Source of the DNA: Candidatus Peribacteria bacterium RIFCSPHIGHO2_01_FULL_55_13 | GTDB lineage: Bacteria; Patescibacteriota; Gracilibacteria; Peribacterales; Peribacteraceae | Direction: 5' to 3' | DNA length: 45,665 nt | Assembly (NCBI GenBank): GCA_001788925.1 | Contig: MFXS01000001.1 | Span: 2,842-48,506, forward strand | Part shown: positions 17,513-26,042 of the stretch, piece by piece | How the letters are laid out: every line of letters starts with the position of its first letter | Numbering within the stretch: position 1 is the first letter of the stretch | Position numbers and translations under genes: made by a program | Notes under the pieces: model-generated | Databases searched by the model: none | What the model was told of the DNA's origin: nothing | What the model saw: the letters and a program-made list of their open reading frames with translations, nothing else

Positions 17513-17534
17513 GGAAATACTGTAGCATTTCCGC
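17513..17534. promoter_or_regulatory. 22-bp bidirectional promoter with overlapping -10 elements
   Basis: Between two divergent ATGs (17512 minus, 17535 plus). Plus strand: TAGCAT (17523-17528), 6 nt before the ATG. Minus strand: TACAGT (complement of 17519-17524), 6 nt before its ATG. The hexamers overlap by 2 bp, so each -35 would lie within the opposite gene and the two transcripts would compete. Confidence 0.5.
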
Positions 17535-18662
17535 ATGTCCGGAAACCCGATTCCCCTCTCTTCTCCCGATATCGGAGAAGACGACATTCGCGCAGTCACA
17601 GACGTCTTAAAGTCCGGTCGCCTGTCTCTAGGGCCGCAATTGCAGGCATTTGAAGCGGCGATGGCGGCTTATACCGGAGCGAAGTACGCGGTGGCCGTGA
17701 GTAGCGGAACGAGCGCGCTGCACCTGTGCATCCGGGCGCTTGGAATCGGCGAAGGCGATGAAGTGATCACCACTCCTTTCAGTTTTATTGCATCCGCCAA
17801 CTGCATGCTCTTTGAAAAGGCGGTCCCCCGCTTTGTCGATATCGAGCCTGCAACATTCTGCATCGATCCGGCTAAAATCGAGCAAGCCATCACCAAAAAA
17901 ACAAAAGCGATCCTCGCTGTGGATGTCTTCGGGTACCTCGCCGACTGGGAGACCCTGGGAAGCATAGCAAAAAAACACGGAATCGCGCTGATCGAGGACA
18001 GCTGCGAATCGCTCGGGTCAGCGCGGGGGGGACGGATGGCAGGCACATTCGGCGACTGCGGCACATTCGCGTTCTACCCAAACAAGCAGATGACCACCGG
18101 CGAAGGCGGGATGATCGTGACAAATCGTGAGGACATCGCCGTGAGCGCGCGCAGGGAGCGAAACCAGGGGCGTGACCCGGAGAATGCCTGGTTGGAGCAC
18201 AAGTCGCTCGGATTCAACTACCGTTTGAGTGACATCCAGTGCGCACTCGGCATCAGCCAACTGAAACGCATGCCGGAGTTCATCCACAAGCGCAGGCAAA
18301 TCGCAGAATGGTACAAGGAAGAATTGGAACCCTTGAACGAACACATCAGGCCGGCGCCTGTGCAGAATGGAGTGGATATCAGCTGGTTTGTATACGTCGC
18401 TCATTTGACTGCCCGGCACGGACAGAAGGCCCGCGATGCTCTCCTCGCGCATCTCCGGGCACACGGTATCGGCTGCAACAATTACTTCCCGCCTCTGCAT
18501 CTGCAGCCGCTCTACCGCACGCAGGGGCATGGCGAAGGAGATTTCCCTGTCACGGAGAAGATTGCGGAGCGCACAGTCGCCTTGCCGTTTTCTTCGCGTC
18601 TTTCGCGCGCAGAGGTTGCGAGTGTGTGTAGAATTGTGAAAGATGGCATTCTTCGCCTCTAA
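17535..18662 (+). CDS. DegT/DnrJ/EryC1-family aminotransferase (LegC/PseC-like)
   Basis: 375 residues, sugar aminotransferase of the AHBA_syn family. 'AVSSGTSALHLCIRALG', 'EVITTPFSFIASANC', Asp155 in 'IEDSCESLG', and Lys184 in 'YPNKQMTTGEGG' (PLP Schiff base). 'NYRLSDIQCALGISQLKR' and 'YFPPLHLQPLYR' are substrate-side motifs. It would convert the 4-keto sugar nucleotide from the neighbouring dehydratase into the 4-amino sugar. The dehydratase starts 10 bp downstream, matching the LegB-LegC pair of legionaminic acid synthesis. A PseC role is less likely given the dehydratase type. Confidence 0.9.
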   Translation: MSGNPIPLSSPDIGEDDIRAVTDVLKSGRLSLGPQLQAFEAAMAAYTGAKYAVAVSSGTSALHLCIRALGIGEGDEVITTPFSFIASANCMLFEKAVPRFVDIEPATFCIDPAKIEQAITKKTKAILAVDVFGYLADWETLGSIAKKHGIALIEDSCESLGSARGGRMAGTFGDCGTFAFYPNKQMTTGEGGMIVTNREDIAVSARRERNQGRDPENAWLEHKSLGFNYRLSDIQCALGISQLKRMPEFIHKRRQIAEWYKEELEPLNEHIRPAPVQNGVDISWFVYVAHLTARHGQKARDALLAHLRAHGIGCNNYFPPLHLQPLYRTQGHGEGDFPVTEKIAERTVALPFSSRLSRAEVASVCRIVKDGILRL

Positions 18663-18672
18663 ACCCGTTCCT

Positions 18673-19728
18673 ATGACTTCCCTGTTCCGTGACAAGACGA
18701 TCCTCGTCACAGGTGCCACCGGCTCGATTGGTTCGGAGATCGTGCGCCAGCTGCTCACGCAGAATCCCAAGACCGTCCGCATCTTCTCCAGAGATGAGCA
18801 CAAGCAGTTCCTTATGCGTCAGAAAATCGGCGACATTGATGCCATCCGCTACCTTCTCGGCGACGTGCGTGATTTTCCGAGACTGCTGCGCGCGATGGAA
18901 GGGGTGGATTTCGTCTTCCACTGCGCCGCGTATAAGCATGTCCCGCTCTGCGAATACAATTCCTTTGAAGCAGTGAAGACCAATGTCATCGGTACCCAGA
19001 ATGTCATCGAGGCAGCGGAGCAGCAGGGCGTGAAGCGCGTGCTTTTCATCAGCACGGACAAGGCGGCCAGCCCGAGTAACGTCATGGGCGCCACAAAACT
19101 GCTCGCGGAACGCCTGATGACTTCGGCGATGTATTCACGCGGTCAGCATCCCATCATTTTCAGTAGTGTCCGCTTTGGAAATGTCCTTGGTTCGCGCGGA
19201 TCCATGATCCCCACATTTTGCTCGCAGATCAAAGACGGCATCCCCGTGACCATCACCGATCCGGAGATGACGCGCTTTATCATGTCGATCCCCGAAGCCG
19301 TCAGTCTCACGTTCTCCGCCATGGAACAGATGCAGGGAGGGGAACTCTTCATTTTGAAAATGCCGGCATTCCGCCTGAGTGACTTTGTCGCTGTCCTTAT
19401 TGAGGAAGTGGCTCCGCTGTATGGGAAAAAACCGGCCTCTGTAACGACCAAATGTATCGGCATTCGCCCGGGGGAAAAAATGCAGGAACTGCTCATGACC
19501 GCGGAAGAGGCACAGCACGCAATGGAAACGGAAACGATGTTCATCGTCCGTTCATCTCTTGACCCCTTCAAAGAGGATCCATCCATCACTCCGCGTATTA
19601 TCCCAAAAGCCTACAGTTCTGCTGAGCTCACTCCGATGGATCGCGAGAGCATGCGCAAGATCATCCGGGAATACTTCGCTGCTACTCCCCTTCCTCTCGT
19701 CATGACAAATGCGGAAGAGAGGGAATAA
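18673..19728 (+). CDS. UDP/GDP-GlcNAc 4,6-dehydratase (LegB/CapD-like)
   Basis: 351 residues, extended SDR of the polysaccharide biosynthesis/CapD group. 'ILVTGATGSIGSEI' (NAD), 'GDVRDFPRL', 'HCAAYKHVPLCEYN', 'FISTDKAASPSNVMGATK' and 'RFGNVLGSRGSMIP'. The active-site block has Thr128-Asp129-Lys130 and Met138-x3-Lys142. The Met in place of Tyr is the PglF/LegB style that keeps the C5 configuration, rather than the PseB style that inverts it, so the product is likely the legionaminic precursor. Start: an ATG at 18643 overlaps the aminotransferase; 18673 begins just ahead of the fold and 10 bp after its stop. Confidence 0.88.
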   Translation: MTSLFRDKTILVTGATGSIGSEIVRQLLTQNPKTVRIFSRDEHKQFLMRQKIGDIDAIRYLLGDVRDFPRLLRAMEGVDFVFHCAAYKHVPLCEYNSFEAVKTNVIGTQNVIEAAEQQGVKRVLFISTDKAASPSNVMGATKLLAERLMTSAMYSRGQHPIIFSSVRFGNVLGSRGSMIPTFCSQIKDGIPVTITDPEMTRFIMSIPEAVSLTFSAMEQMQGGELFILKMPAFRLSDFVAVLIEEVAPLYGKKPASVTTKCIGIRPGEKMQELLMTAEEAQHAMETETMFIVRSSLDPFKEDPSITPRIIPKAYSSAELTPMDRESMRKIIREYFAATPLPLVMTNAEERE

Positions 19729-19752
19729 TAATCGTTCTACCTTGCACTACCG

Positions 19753-21198
19753 ATGTCCGCTCCTCTGAACATCATTCTGAAATCATTTGATGGTCCGCGC
19801 ATCCGACCGATGTTGAAGGCTGCCTTCGCCGGAAGAAACATCGGAACGTGCATCTCCATCGTCAACCGGAATGAACCTGCGCCGGACATTCAGGCTGCAC
19901 GACATGTATGGATGCCGGCAAACCCTTTGCGGGCAGGGCAATATCCAAATGTCGACTGGAATACCATTGCACCGCTCGATGCAGGGCTGATCGAAAGTAT
20001 GGCGCACTGCGAAACGATGTTTTTAGCCATGATCGAGCGCTATGCGCTGAACGACGATATTCCGTATGCGGAGCGCAAGCGTCAGTACTTGGCGCACTTG
20101 CGCTATTGGGACCACTTGCTGCGTACGGAGAAGATCGGGCTGTATCTCCTCAATCATTCACCGCATCAGTGTTTTGATCTGGTGATCTACGATCTCTGCA
20201 AGCTGCGTGGTATCCCCACATATCTCCTGGACCGTTGCTATAACGTCGATGGCGTATTTCTTGTAAAAGATTTTGAGAAATCCGCCGAACAACTGCTGCC
20301 GGCGATGGAAAAACTGCGGGTAGAGTATGCGGATCAGAACAAACAGATCCCTCTGTCTCCTTCCTATGAAGAATTTTATACCGTGCAAACGACACAAATG
20401 ATTCCGGCATGGTCCCCAGGCAAACGAGACGAACATCTGGCAAAAAGAAACTTTTTCGCCAAATGGATGGAGAAATCCTGGGAGCTCCTGCACCGCAACC
20501 CCGTTAAATTTTTGAAGGCAGTCGCTTCTCCGGACGTCTGGACACGTAAATTCAAACAGCACCGTACAGCACGGTTCTACGATGAACACACCGTGGAACC
20601 CGATCTTTCCGTGCCCTACATTTACATGCCGCTCAGCAAACAACCGGAAGATGGCGTACTGCCACGGGGAGGCGCATTCGCCAATCAGGAACTCATGGTC
20701 CAGTTGGTCGCCGCTCATGTACCACCGGGCGTATCCATCTACATCAAGGAACACCCTTCTCAGGGGGAATTGTTCCGGAGTGAAGCGTTTTACCGTTCCA
20801 TACGGGGTTTGCCCTGTGTCCGATTCGTCCCGCGCAATGCTGACTCGCTTCGGCTGATCCATAACGCAAAAGCGATAGCGACCATCACGGGGACAGCCGG
20901 CTTCGAGGCGATTTTCCGTGGCAAGCCGGTGTTGATGTTCGGGCATCGCTTCTGCCAGTACGCCCCGGGAACCTCTATGATCCGCAGTGCAGAGGATTGT
21001 CGTAGTGCCATGGAACGGATTTTCGAAAAAGGCGAGACTCCGTCCCTGCGTGAGGTACGACTCTTCATGAAAGCGGTGGAAGATACGACCGTTCCGTATG
21101 AGGGAGGACAGTTACGACCGGACCAAACTTCGCGCGAAGAGCGCGCACGAGTCATGGGAGAAATGGTCAGCCGCATCCTCGCTCCACTCTTCCAGTAA
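19753..21198 (+). CDS. Capsule-type KpsC/KpsS-like glycosyltransferase 1
   Basis: 481 residues. N-terminal half: 'YDLCKLRGIPTYLL' and a two-helix region. C-terminal half: 'YIYMPLSKQPE', 'YIKEHPSQGE' and 'ITGTAGFEAIFRGKPVLMFGHRF', the pattern of Kps capsule synthesis proteins (KpsC/KpsS) that add Kdo-type sugars, related to GT-B folds. Given the locus, it may transfer a nonulosonic acid from CMP-sugar (inference). No signal peptide or membrane segment, so cytosolic or peripheral. A paralogue lies on the minus strand at 23394-24884. It is followed at 3 bp by a GT4 gene, so they form an operon. Confidence 0.7.
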   Translation: MSAPLNIILKSFDGPRIRPMLKAAFAGRNIGTCISIVNRNEPAPDIQAARHVWMPANPLRAGQYPNVDWNTIAPLDAGLIESMAHCETMFLAMIERYALNDDIPYAERKRQYLAHLRYWDHLLRTEKIGLYLLNHSPHQCFDLVIYDLCKLRGIPTYLLDRCYNVDGVFLVKDFEKSAEQLLPAMEKLRVEYADQNKQIPLSPSYEEFYTVQTTQMIPAWSPGKRDEHLAKRNFFAKWMEKSWELLHRNPVKFLKAVASPDVWTRKFKQHRTARFYDEHTVEPDLSVPYIYMPLSKQPEDGVLPRGGAFANQELMVQLVAAHVPPGVSIYIKEHPSQGELFRSEAFYRSIRGLPCVRFVPRNADSLRLIHNAKAIATITGTAGFEAIFRGKPVLMFGHRFCQYAPGTSMIRSAEDCRSAMERIFEKGETPSLREVRLFMKAVEDTTVPYEGGQLRPDQTSREERARVMGEMVSRILAPLFQ

Positions 21199-21201
21199 AC
21201 C

Positions 21202-22329
21202 ATGCGCGTCGCCCTCTTTTCATCGACGATCGAGCCCAAAGACGGATACGGAAATATCACCTTTGAGCTTTCGCGCGAGCTCCATGCGCAGGGCATCGAT
21301 CTCACATTGTTTCTCCCAAAAAATCAGCAGGAGGCTGCGGCCCGGATGGCGCTTCCCTTCTCCGTGCGGTGCGAATTGCCAAAGTACGTGTACCGGATCT
21401 TCGAAAGAAACGGCCCCGGATATTTCCGCACATTCGATGTCTCTTCGTTTGATGTGGTGCATGATCTCTTCTCCTTCCCGTATTGTATTCCCGCTGCACG
21501 CTCGGCGAAGAAATATGGAAAGCCACTGGTCATGGGCGCCCAGGGAACACACGGCGTACGGCCGCTGACATATAGGCCTGAACGGTGGCTCCTCAAAAAA
21601 TGCTTCAGCCAGGCCAATGCAATCGCCGTACCAAGTGCATATACGAAGAAACGAATCCTCGAAGAGGCGAAGGAAGACTACGCGATCGACATCATTCATA
21701 ACGGCGTCCGCTTCGACCGATTCCAGAAGAAAACCGACACGGAATCGATCAAACATCACTACGCGGGAAAGAAGATGCTCCTGACCGTCGGCGGTTTATG
21801 GGGGCGCAAAGGACACGATCTTGTCCTCCGGGCGCTGCCGGATGTCTTAAAGAAGCATCCGAACGTGATGTATGGCATTGTGGGTGACGGAAACGCGCGT
21901 GCGGACTTGGAAGCGCTGACCAAAGAACTCGGACTGACGGCAAACGTGGACTTTGCAGGACGAAAATCCGACGATGATCTCGTTGCCTACTTCCAGACCT
22001 GCGACATCTATGTCCACACGCCCCGTGTCGTGGATAAAAACAAGTTTGAAGGTTTCGGCATCGTCTATCTGGAGGCAAGCGCCTGCGGCAAACCGATCGT
22101 AGCTACCGACGCTGGGGGCATCCGCGATGCGGTGCTCGACAATGAAACAGGATTGATTGTTCAGGATGGAGACATCCCGGCAATTTCCGCGAAAATCATC
22201 CGGCTGCTGGATGATCAGAATCTGGCGAAGAAACTCGGAGATCGCGGGCGGGAATATGCGAAGGAGAATGATTGGGGGGTGATTGCGGGAAGGTTCGTAT
22301 CGCTCTATACATCAGTTTTGGAGGGCTGA
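21202..22329 (+). CDS. GT4-family glycosyltransferase
   Basis: 375 residues, GT-B retaining transferase. An N-terminal acceptor domain ('GYGNITFELSRELHAQG', 'FDVVHDLFSFPY', 'IHNGVRFDRF') and a C-terminal donor domain ('LLTVGGLWGRKGHDLVLRALP', 'VGDGNARADLEAL', 'DIYVHTPRVV', 'FGIVYLEASACGKPIVATDAGG' with the E-x7-E type motif). It adds a hexose-like unit from a nucleotide sugar to a growing glycan on the cytosolic side. The ATG is 3 bp after the KpsC-like stop. Donor and linkage are unknown. Confidence 0.88.
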   Translation: MRVALFSSTIEPKDGYGNITFELSRELHAQGIDLTLFLPKNQQEAAARMALPFSVRCELPKYVYRIFERNGPGYFRTFDVSSFDVVHDLFSFPYCIPAARSAKKYGKPLVMGAQGTHGVRPLTYRPERWLLKKCFSQANAIAVPSAYTKKRILEEAKEDYAIDIIHNGVRFDRFQKKTDTESIKHHYAGKKMLLTVGGLWGRKGHDLVLRALPDVLKKHPNVMYGIVGDGNARADLEALTKELGLTANVDFAGRKSDDDLVAYFQTCDIYVHTPRVVDKNKFEGFGIVYLEASACGKPIVATDAGGIRDAVLDNETGLIVQDGDIPAISAKIIRLLDDQNLAKKLGDRGREYAKENDWGVIAGRFVSLYTSVLEG

Positions 22330-22395
22330 TTTGGGCGACTATCCCCTGTATATAGTCCCATCTTGAGAAATTAATAGCCGACATAGAAATCTCTA

Positions 22396-22425
22396 TTGCT
22401 TACCTGAAATACAGGACCGTATACT
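22396..22425 (+). promoter_or_regulatory. Predicted promoter of the secreted Cys-rich protein
   Basis: TTGCTT (22396-22401), an 18-bp spacer, then TATACT (22420-22425). It lies in a 158-bp AT-rich gap and would give a leader of about 55 nt, unlike the leaderless starts elsewhere. The rest of the gap shows no gene. Confidence 0.5.
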
Positions 22426-22487
22426 TTTCTTGACCATCTTCCGATCAGGGAACCCTTTTAAACCCCTGCATTCTCCTTATCCTTTTT

Positions 22488-23174
22488 ATGATTAATTTAT
22501 CAAAGATTATAACTGTGGCCCTGTTACTTGTTCTCGTAACCTCTCCCGTTGCAGAAGCAAAGCGATCATCAGATGCCGCACAAAGAAAGATGATGCGCAT
22601 GTCTAACCCCAACAGCGTAATTCAGAAAAAAACTACTTCTAAAAATCCTGTTCGTAGGAGTCCTGTTAAAATTGTTTTAAAGAAAAGCAGTAGTTCTTCT
22701 GCAAGAGTTGGAAATTCTTGCACTCTGGATGCTTGGACATGTGAGCCATGGAATGTTTGCTCCAAAAAGAACTCACAAACTAGAACTTGTACTGTCTCGC
22801 GGTACTCTTGTCAGTTAACCGGAGGCTCACCAAGACCTGCTATGAACCAGTCGTGCTCTTTCTTTGAAGAACTTCCAAAGAGAATGCAAAGCAATATTAA
22901 CTTGTGGGAAGCTCTTCATGCAGAAATGACGCAAGCAGCGAAGACGTTGGTACCACAAGGCGATGCAGGGAAAGCTGGTATCGCAAAAATTGACGCCGTA
23001 GAGATGAAATTTTTGCTGCATTTCGACGAGTATCTTTCTCTCCATGCTGAGGTAAAAAATCTGACCCTCGACTTGCAAAAGGTATGGGACAAAGACGGGC
23101 AGATTACAAACTTGGAAAATAAGATAAAAAAGACAGAAGATGATTTTAGATCAATAGCTAAGGTTTGGTACTAA
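22488..23174 (+). CDS. Secreted protein with thrombospondin-1-like Cys module
   Basis: 228 residues. A signal peptide (about 1-24, cleavage after 'VAEA') is followed by a basic Ser/Lys-rich linker (25-75). Residues 78-123 hold six Cys (78, 85, 91, 101, 108, 123) in 'C..DAWTCEPWNVC...QTRTC', very like a thrombospondin type-1 repeat (W..C..W..C...Q.R.C). The C-terminal 100 residues are helical, ending in a coiled-coil-like 'LENKIKKTEDDF'. TSP1-like modules mediate extracellular binding. Composition is AT-richer than the neighbours. It has its own promoter and terminator, so it is a single-gene unit inserted in the locus. The function is unknown. Confidence 0.75.
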   Translation: MINLSKIITVALLLVLVTSPVAEAKRSSDAAQRKMMRMSNPNSVIQKKTTSKNPVRRSPVKIVLKKSSSSSARVGNSCTLDAWTCEPWNVCSKKNSQTRTCTVSRYSCQLTGGSPRPAMNQSCSFFEELPKRMQSNINLWEALHAEMTQAAKTLVPQGDAGKAGIAKIDAVEMKFLLHFDEYLSLHAEVKNLTLDLQKVWDKDGQITNLENKIKKTEDDFRSIAKVWY

Positions 23175-23177
23175 TTA

Positions 23178-23215
23178 AATAGGGGGCTTATATCAAAAAA
23201 GCCCCCTATTTTTTT
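23178..23215 (+). terminator. Rho-independent terminator
   Basis: A 12-bp perfect stem, AATAGGGGGCTT (23178-23189) with AAGCCCCCTATT (23199-23210), followed by a T-run to 23215. It lies 3 bp after the stop of the secreted protein. It is the only textbook intrinsic terminator I found in the window. Confidence 0.93.
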
Positions 23216-23232
23216 CGCTACATTAAACCTCT

Positions 23233-23333
23233 GCACGAGCTAAGAAAGTATCAAGAAAGACAATGAGGAAGTATGAGGACTTCTCCCTTCAAGGCAACCC
23301 CCTCCTCCTAACCTCCTCCCGCCGGGAGGAGGG
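23233..23333. repeat. Dispersed intergenic repeat, copy 1
   Basis: Shares GCACGAGC, (C/T)AAGAAAGTA(T/C)C, GAGGAA and ATGAGGACTTCTCCC, plus a terminal hairpin, with 41111-41212. The hairpin here is CCTCCTCCCG-C-CGGGAGGAGG (23312-23332). The 23216-23393 gap holds this repeat and no gene I can support. The repeat is not coding: the ATGAGGACTT frame has no continuing gene. Confidence 0.75.
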
Positions 23334-23393
23334 ATTTCTAGATACGCAAGCGATCACAGAGCTTCTGCCTTCTCGTGAAAGCAACCGACGAGC

Positions 23394-24884
23394 CTATTTG
23401 ATATTCATTGCATCCAATTCCTGCAAAATCGCATCGGTGCACTTCCGCACATGCTCCTCTTCCGACAAATGCGTCACTTTGAGTTTCCACGGATCCAGAA
23501 CGGCATGGATGCATGTTTCCTCTATTGCCCTGAGGAAGAGCCTTGATTCAACCAAGGACGGAGTTGCATGATGCATGAAAATTTCCCGCGCGGCCTTCGC
23601 GCAATCTTCCGCTGTGCGAACGCGAAAAACTCCACGTGCATATTGGTAAAACCGGTAACCGAAGAGTAGCACCGGCTTTCCGCGGAATATCGCCTCGAAT
23701 CCCGCCGATCCCGTCACCGTCGCGACAGCCTTGCAGTGCTCGCGCAGGAGAAATGTATCGACATGGCGCGCGATCAGACGGACTTTTTTCATCGCCAGTA
23801 GTTGCGCATAATATCCGGGACTTCGTGTCAGCCATCCTCCGGCACGCGGGTGCTCTTTCACATAGATAAGCACGTCCTCCGGAAGATGCGCATTGAGCAA
23901 ATCAGCGACCAACAACTGATTCGCGTACGTTCCACCCATAGGCACCGTGGATGCTTCGGGCTGGTAGTGCAACGGAAGATACACGAACGGACGCGTGAAA
24001 TCCGGGTTGATGGCATGAGCGTCATAATAGGCATTCGTCCGGCGAACCGCCATCCACCGCTCGCATGTCTTGAGCGCACGACGCAGCCCCGTCGGCGTGC
24101 AGTACGCGACGAGAAACTGGAGAAATAGCAGAGGCTGTGCGGTCAGCATCCGCCGTATGCGTCCCCAATACGTCAATCGTTTGTAGCTCTCAATGGGTGG
24201 CTTCTGGACTGCGGGGGTCGTCAGTGAGGCAAAGCGCTTGTTGAACGATGCGCTGAGTGGGATCTCTTTCCAATCCTTCACGCCTGCGTACTCCCGGAGA
24301 AGCGCTTCGTAGCGCTGCGGAATCTTGGGAGCAGGATCCTCGATAGCGTATTCCGCAAAGGACACATCCCGCATAGTCGTCGTATGAAAATACACCACGG
24401 GAATGCGGCGGAGTTTGCAGAGGTGATAGATGACGATATCCGGAATCTCATGTGGAATCCAAGCGGAAATGTAGAGATTGATACGCTGCCGGATGAGATA
24501 GTCGTTCCAAAACTGGAGATGTCGCAGATACCACTGCTTGCGGACGGCATAGGGAATACTGCGTTTCCACTCAAGACGCATGACCATGTCCATGAAAACC
24601 GTCTCACAACCGCGCATGCGCTCGATGAGCTCTTCATCAAGCGGTGTAACGCGGCTCCAGTCCACCCCCGCATAATCGCATCCGCGCACCTGACTGGAGG
24701 AGAACCACTCCTGACGTTCTTCGGGCACATTCTCAAGTCGCTCCACGGTATCCGAAGAAAGAACCGCGCAAAAATCAAACGGACGCTTGAGGAGCACCTC
24801 TCGGATAGTCTTTTGTGCCACATCACTGGAAAAACGGGCTACGATGGCGCGAATCGGTGTTTGAGAGAAATTGGGAAGCGACAC
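23394..24884 (-). CDS. Capsule-type KpsC/KpsS-like glycosyltransferase 2
   Basis: 496 residues, paralogue of 19753-21198 along its length: 'DWSRVTPLDEELIERMRGCETVFMDMV', 'YHLCKLRRIPVVYF', 'YLPLHYQPEASTVPMGGTYANQ', 'YVKEHPRAGG', 'TVTGSAGFEAIFRGKPVLLFGYRFYQYARG'. Both share the 'GTYANQ/GAFANQ' and 'TGxAGFEAIFRGKPVL' blocks. It likely adds a sugar to the same polymer. The start is GTG at 24884, with GATACT 8 nt upstream. It is divergent from neuB3, whose promoter lies in the 65-bp gap. It converges on no gene; repeat copy 1 lies past its stop. Confidence 0.7.
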   Translation of the reverse strand: MSLPNFSQTPIRAIVARFSSDVAQKTIREVLLKRPFDFCAVLSSDTVERLENVPEERQEWFSSSQVRGCDYAGVDWSRVTPLDEELIERMRGCETVFMDMVMRLEWKRSIPYAVRKQWYLRHLQFWNDYLIRQRINLYISAWIPHEIPDIVIYHLCKLRRIPVVYFHTTTMRDVSFAEYAIEDPAPKIPQRYEALLREYAGVKDWKEIPLSASFNKRFASLTTPAVQKPPIESYKRLTYWGRIRRMLTAQPLLFLQFLVAYCTPTGLRRALKTCERWMAVRRTNAYYDAHAINPDFTRPFVYLPLHYQPEASTVPMGGTYANQLLVADLLNAHLPEDVLIYVKEHPRAGGWLTRSPGYYAQLLAMKKVRLIARHVDTFLLREHCKAVATVTGSAGFEAIFRGKPVLLFGYRFYQYARGVFRVRTAEDCAKAAREIFMHHATPSLVESRLFLRAIEETCIHAVLDPWKLKVTHLSEEEHVRKCTDAILQELDAMNIK

Positions 24885-24913
24885 AGAATGAGTATCAGCC
24901 GGGGATCAAGGGT

Positions 24914-24942
24914 TTCGCAAGTAAGGAGTGCGCGAATATACT
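24914..24942 (+). promoter_or_regulatory. Predicted promoter of neuB3
   Basis: TTCGCA (24914-24919), a 17-bp spacer, then TATACT (24937-24942), ending 7 nt before the ATG at 24950. No Shine-Dalgarno is present between them. This is one of the clearest leaderless-type starts in the window. Confidence 0.6.
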
Positions 24943-24949
24943 CGTAGCG

Positions 24950-26041
24950 ATGGGTTTTCCACGCACCGAAAATACGACTCCGGGGGAAAATGTATTTGTC
25001 ATCGCGGAGATCGGCAAGAACTTCATCCAGACCGAAGCCGACCAGCCGGTGGAGCGATATATCGAAAATGCCAAAACATTGATTGATGCTGCCGCGGATG
25101 CCGGCGCGGATGCGGCAAAATTTCAGACGCATACTGTGGAAGACGAGCAGCTCGATACGCACATCGTCTCTCCGCATTTCCAGGCAAGTGATCGCTATAG
25201 CTGGGTGAAGCGGAACACGGAAGCGACGCCTGAGCGGTTCTGGCGCGAGGTACAGGACCACTGCCATCATCGGGGCATTCTCTTTTGTACGACACCGATG
25301 AGCCGCGGAGCCCTTCGCAAAATCATTCCGTTGAACCCCCCATTTTGGAAAGTATCTTCCGCAGACGTGCAGGACCACATCCTGCTCCATGCAATGCTTG
25401 AAACCCGCAAGCCCGTGATCATCTCCACGGGAATGGTGAGCCTCATTGAACTCGACAGAGTCGTTGCCACGATTGGCAAACAATGCCCACAACTCGGCGT
25501 GCTCTACTGCGTATCGCAGTATCCCTGTCCTCAGGAACAATTCAATCTCGCCTCGATAACGCGGTTTATCCATACATATCCGGATGCAGTCATCGGATTT
25601 TCGGACCATTCTATTGGTCCGGAGGCTTCGCTTGCCGCGGTCAAGCTCGGTGCGCGGATCATTGAAAAGCATTTTTCCCTTTCTCGGGATCTTTGGGGAT
25701 CGGATCACAAAGTATCTATGACTCCCGCTGAAATGCGCAGCATGGTGGATGCCATCCGCAATCGGTCGTTTCAGGACGTGAATGCCTCCCCTTTTCTTGG
25801 CGATCTGAATCGAGAGCTGGAAGGTGCGACGAACGCGTACCGCCCCTATTTCGGAAAAATGCTCGTTGCCGGACGTGACCTCTCCGCGGGAAGCGTGCTT
25901 ACCGAAGATGCGATCTATGCCATGCGCCCCGCTATGGGAGCGAGTGGGATGCGCAGCGATGCACTGCAAAAAGTCCTCGGCAAAAGGATTGCCAAAGCTC
26001 TGCATAAGTACGATCCTATAGCCTCAAACATCCTGCAGTAA
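24950..26041 (+). CDS. Sialic-acid-type synthase, NeuB3
   Basis: 363 residues: NeuB barrel (about 1-270) and SAF domain (about 300-360, 'MLVAGRDLSAGSVLTEDAIYAMRP'). 'FVIAEIGKNF' is followed by a short insert before the usual helix; 'DAAKFQTHTVEDEQL', 'FWKVSSADVQD', 'IISTGMVS', 'YCVSQYPCP', 'GFSDHSIG', 'IIEKHFSLSRDLWGSDHKVSM'. 'KFQTHTVEDE' is close to meningococcal NeuB (KHQTHIVEDE). First gene of a neuB-neuC-neuA set, 1 bp before neuC2. A longer ORF start at 24815 would overlap the divergent gene and is not supported. Confidence 0.9.
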   Translation: MGFPRTENTTPGENVFVIAEIGKNFIQTEADQPVERYIENAKTLIDAAADAGADAAKFQTHTVEDEQLDTHIVSPHFQASDRYSWVKRNTEATPERFWREVQDHCHHRGILFCTTPMSRGALRKIIPLNPPFWKVSSADVQDHILLHAMLETRKPVIISTGMVSLIELDRVVATIGKQCPQLGVLYCVSQYPCPQEQFNLASITRFIHTYPDAVIGFSDHSIGPEASLAAVKLGARIIEKHFSLSRDLWGSDHKVSMTPAEMRSMVDAIRNRSFQDVNASPFLGDLNRELEGATNAYRPYFGKMLVAGRDLSAGSVLTEDAIYAMRPAMGASGMRSDALQKVLGKRIAKALHKYDPIASNILQ

Positions 26042-26042
26042 T

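Noticed and set aside
16379-17653. 424-codon plus-strand open frame
   Set aside because: Antisense to NeuC-like 1 and crosses the divergent promoter; no protein family pattern.
18673-19728. PseB (pseudaminic acid) dehydratase
   Set aside because: The active-site block has Met138 rather than the Tyr of PseB-type inverting enzymes, so LegB type fits better.
24839-26005. 388-codon minus-strand open frame
   Set aside because: Opposite NeuB3, which has every expected motif.
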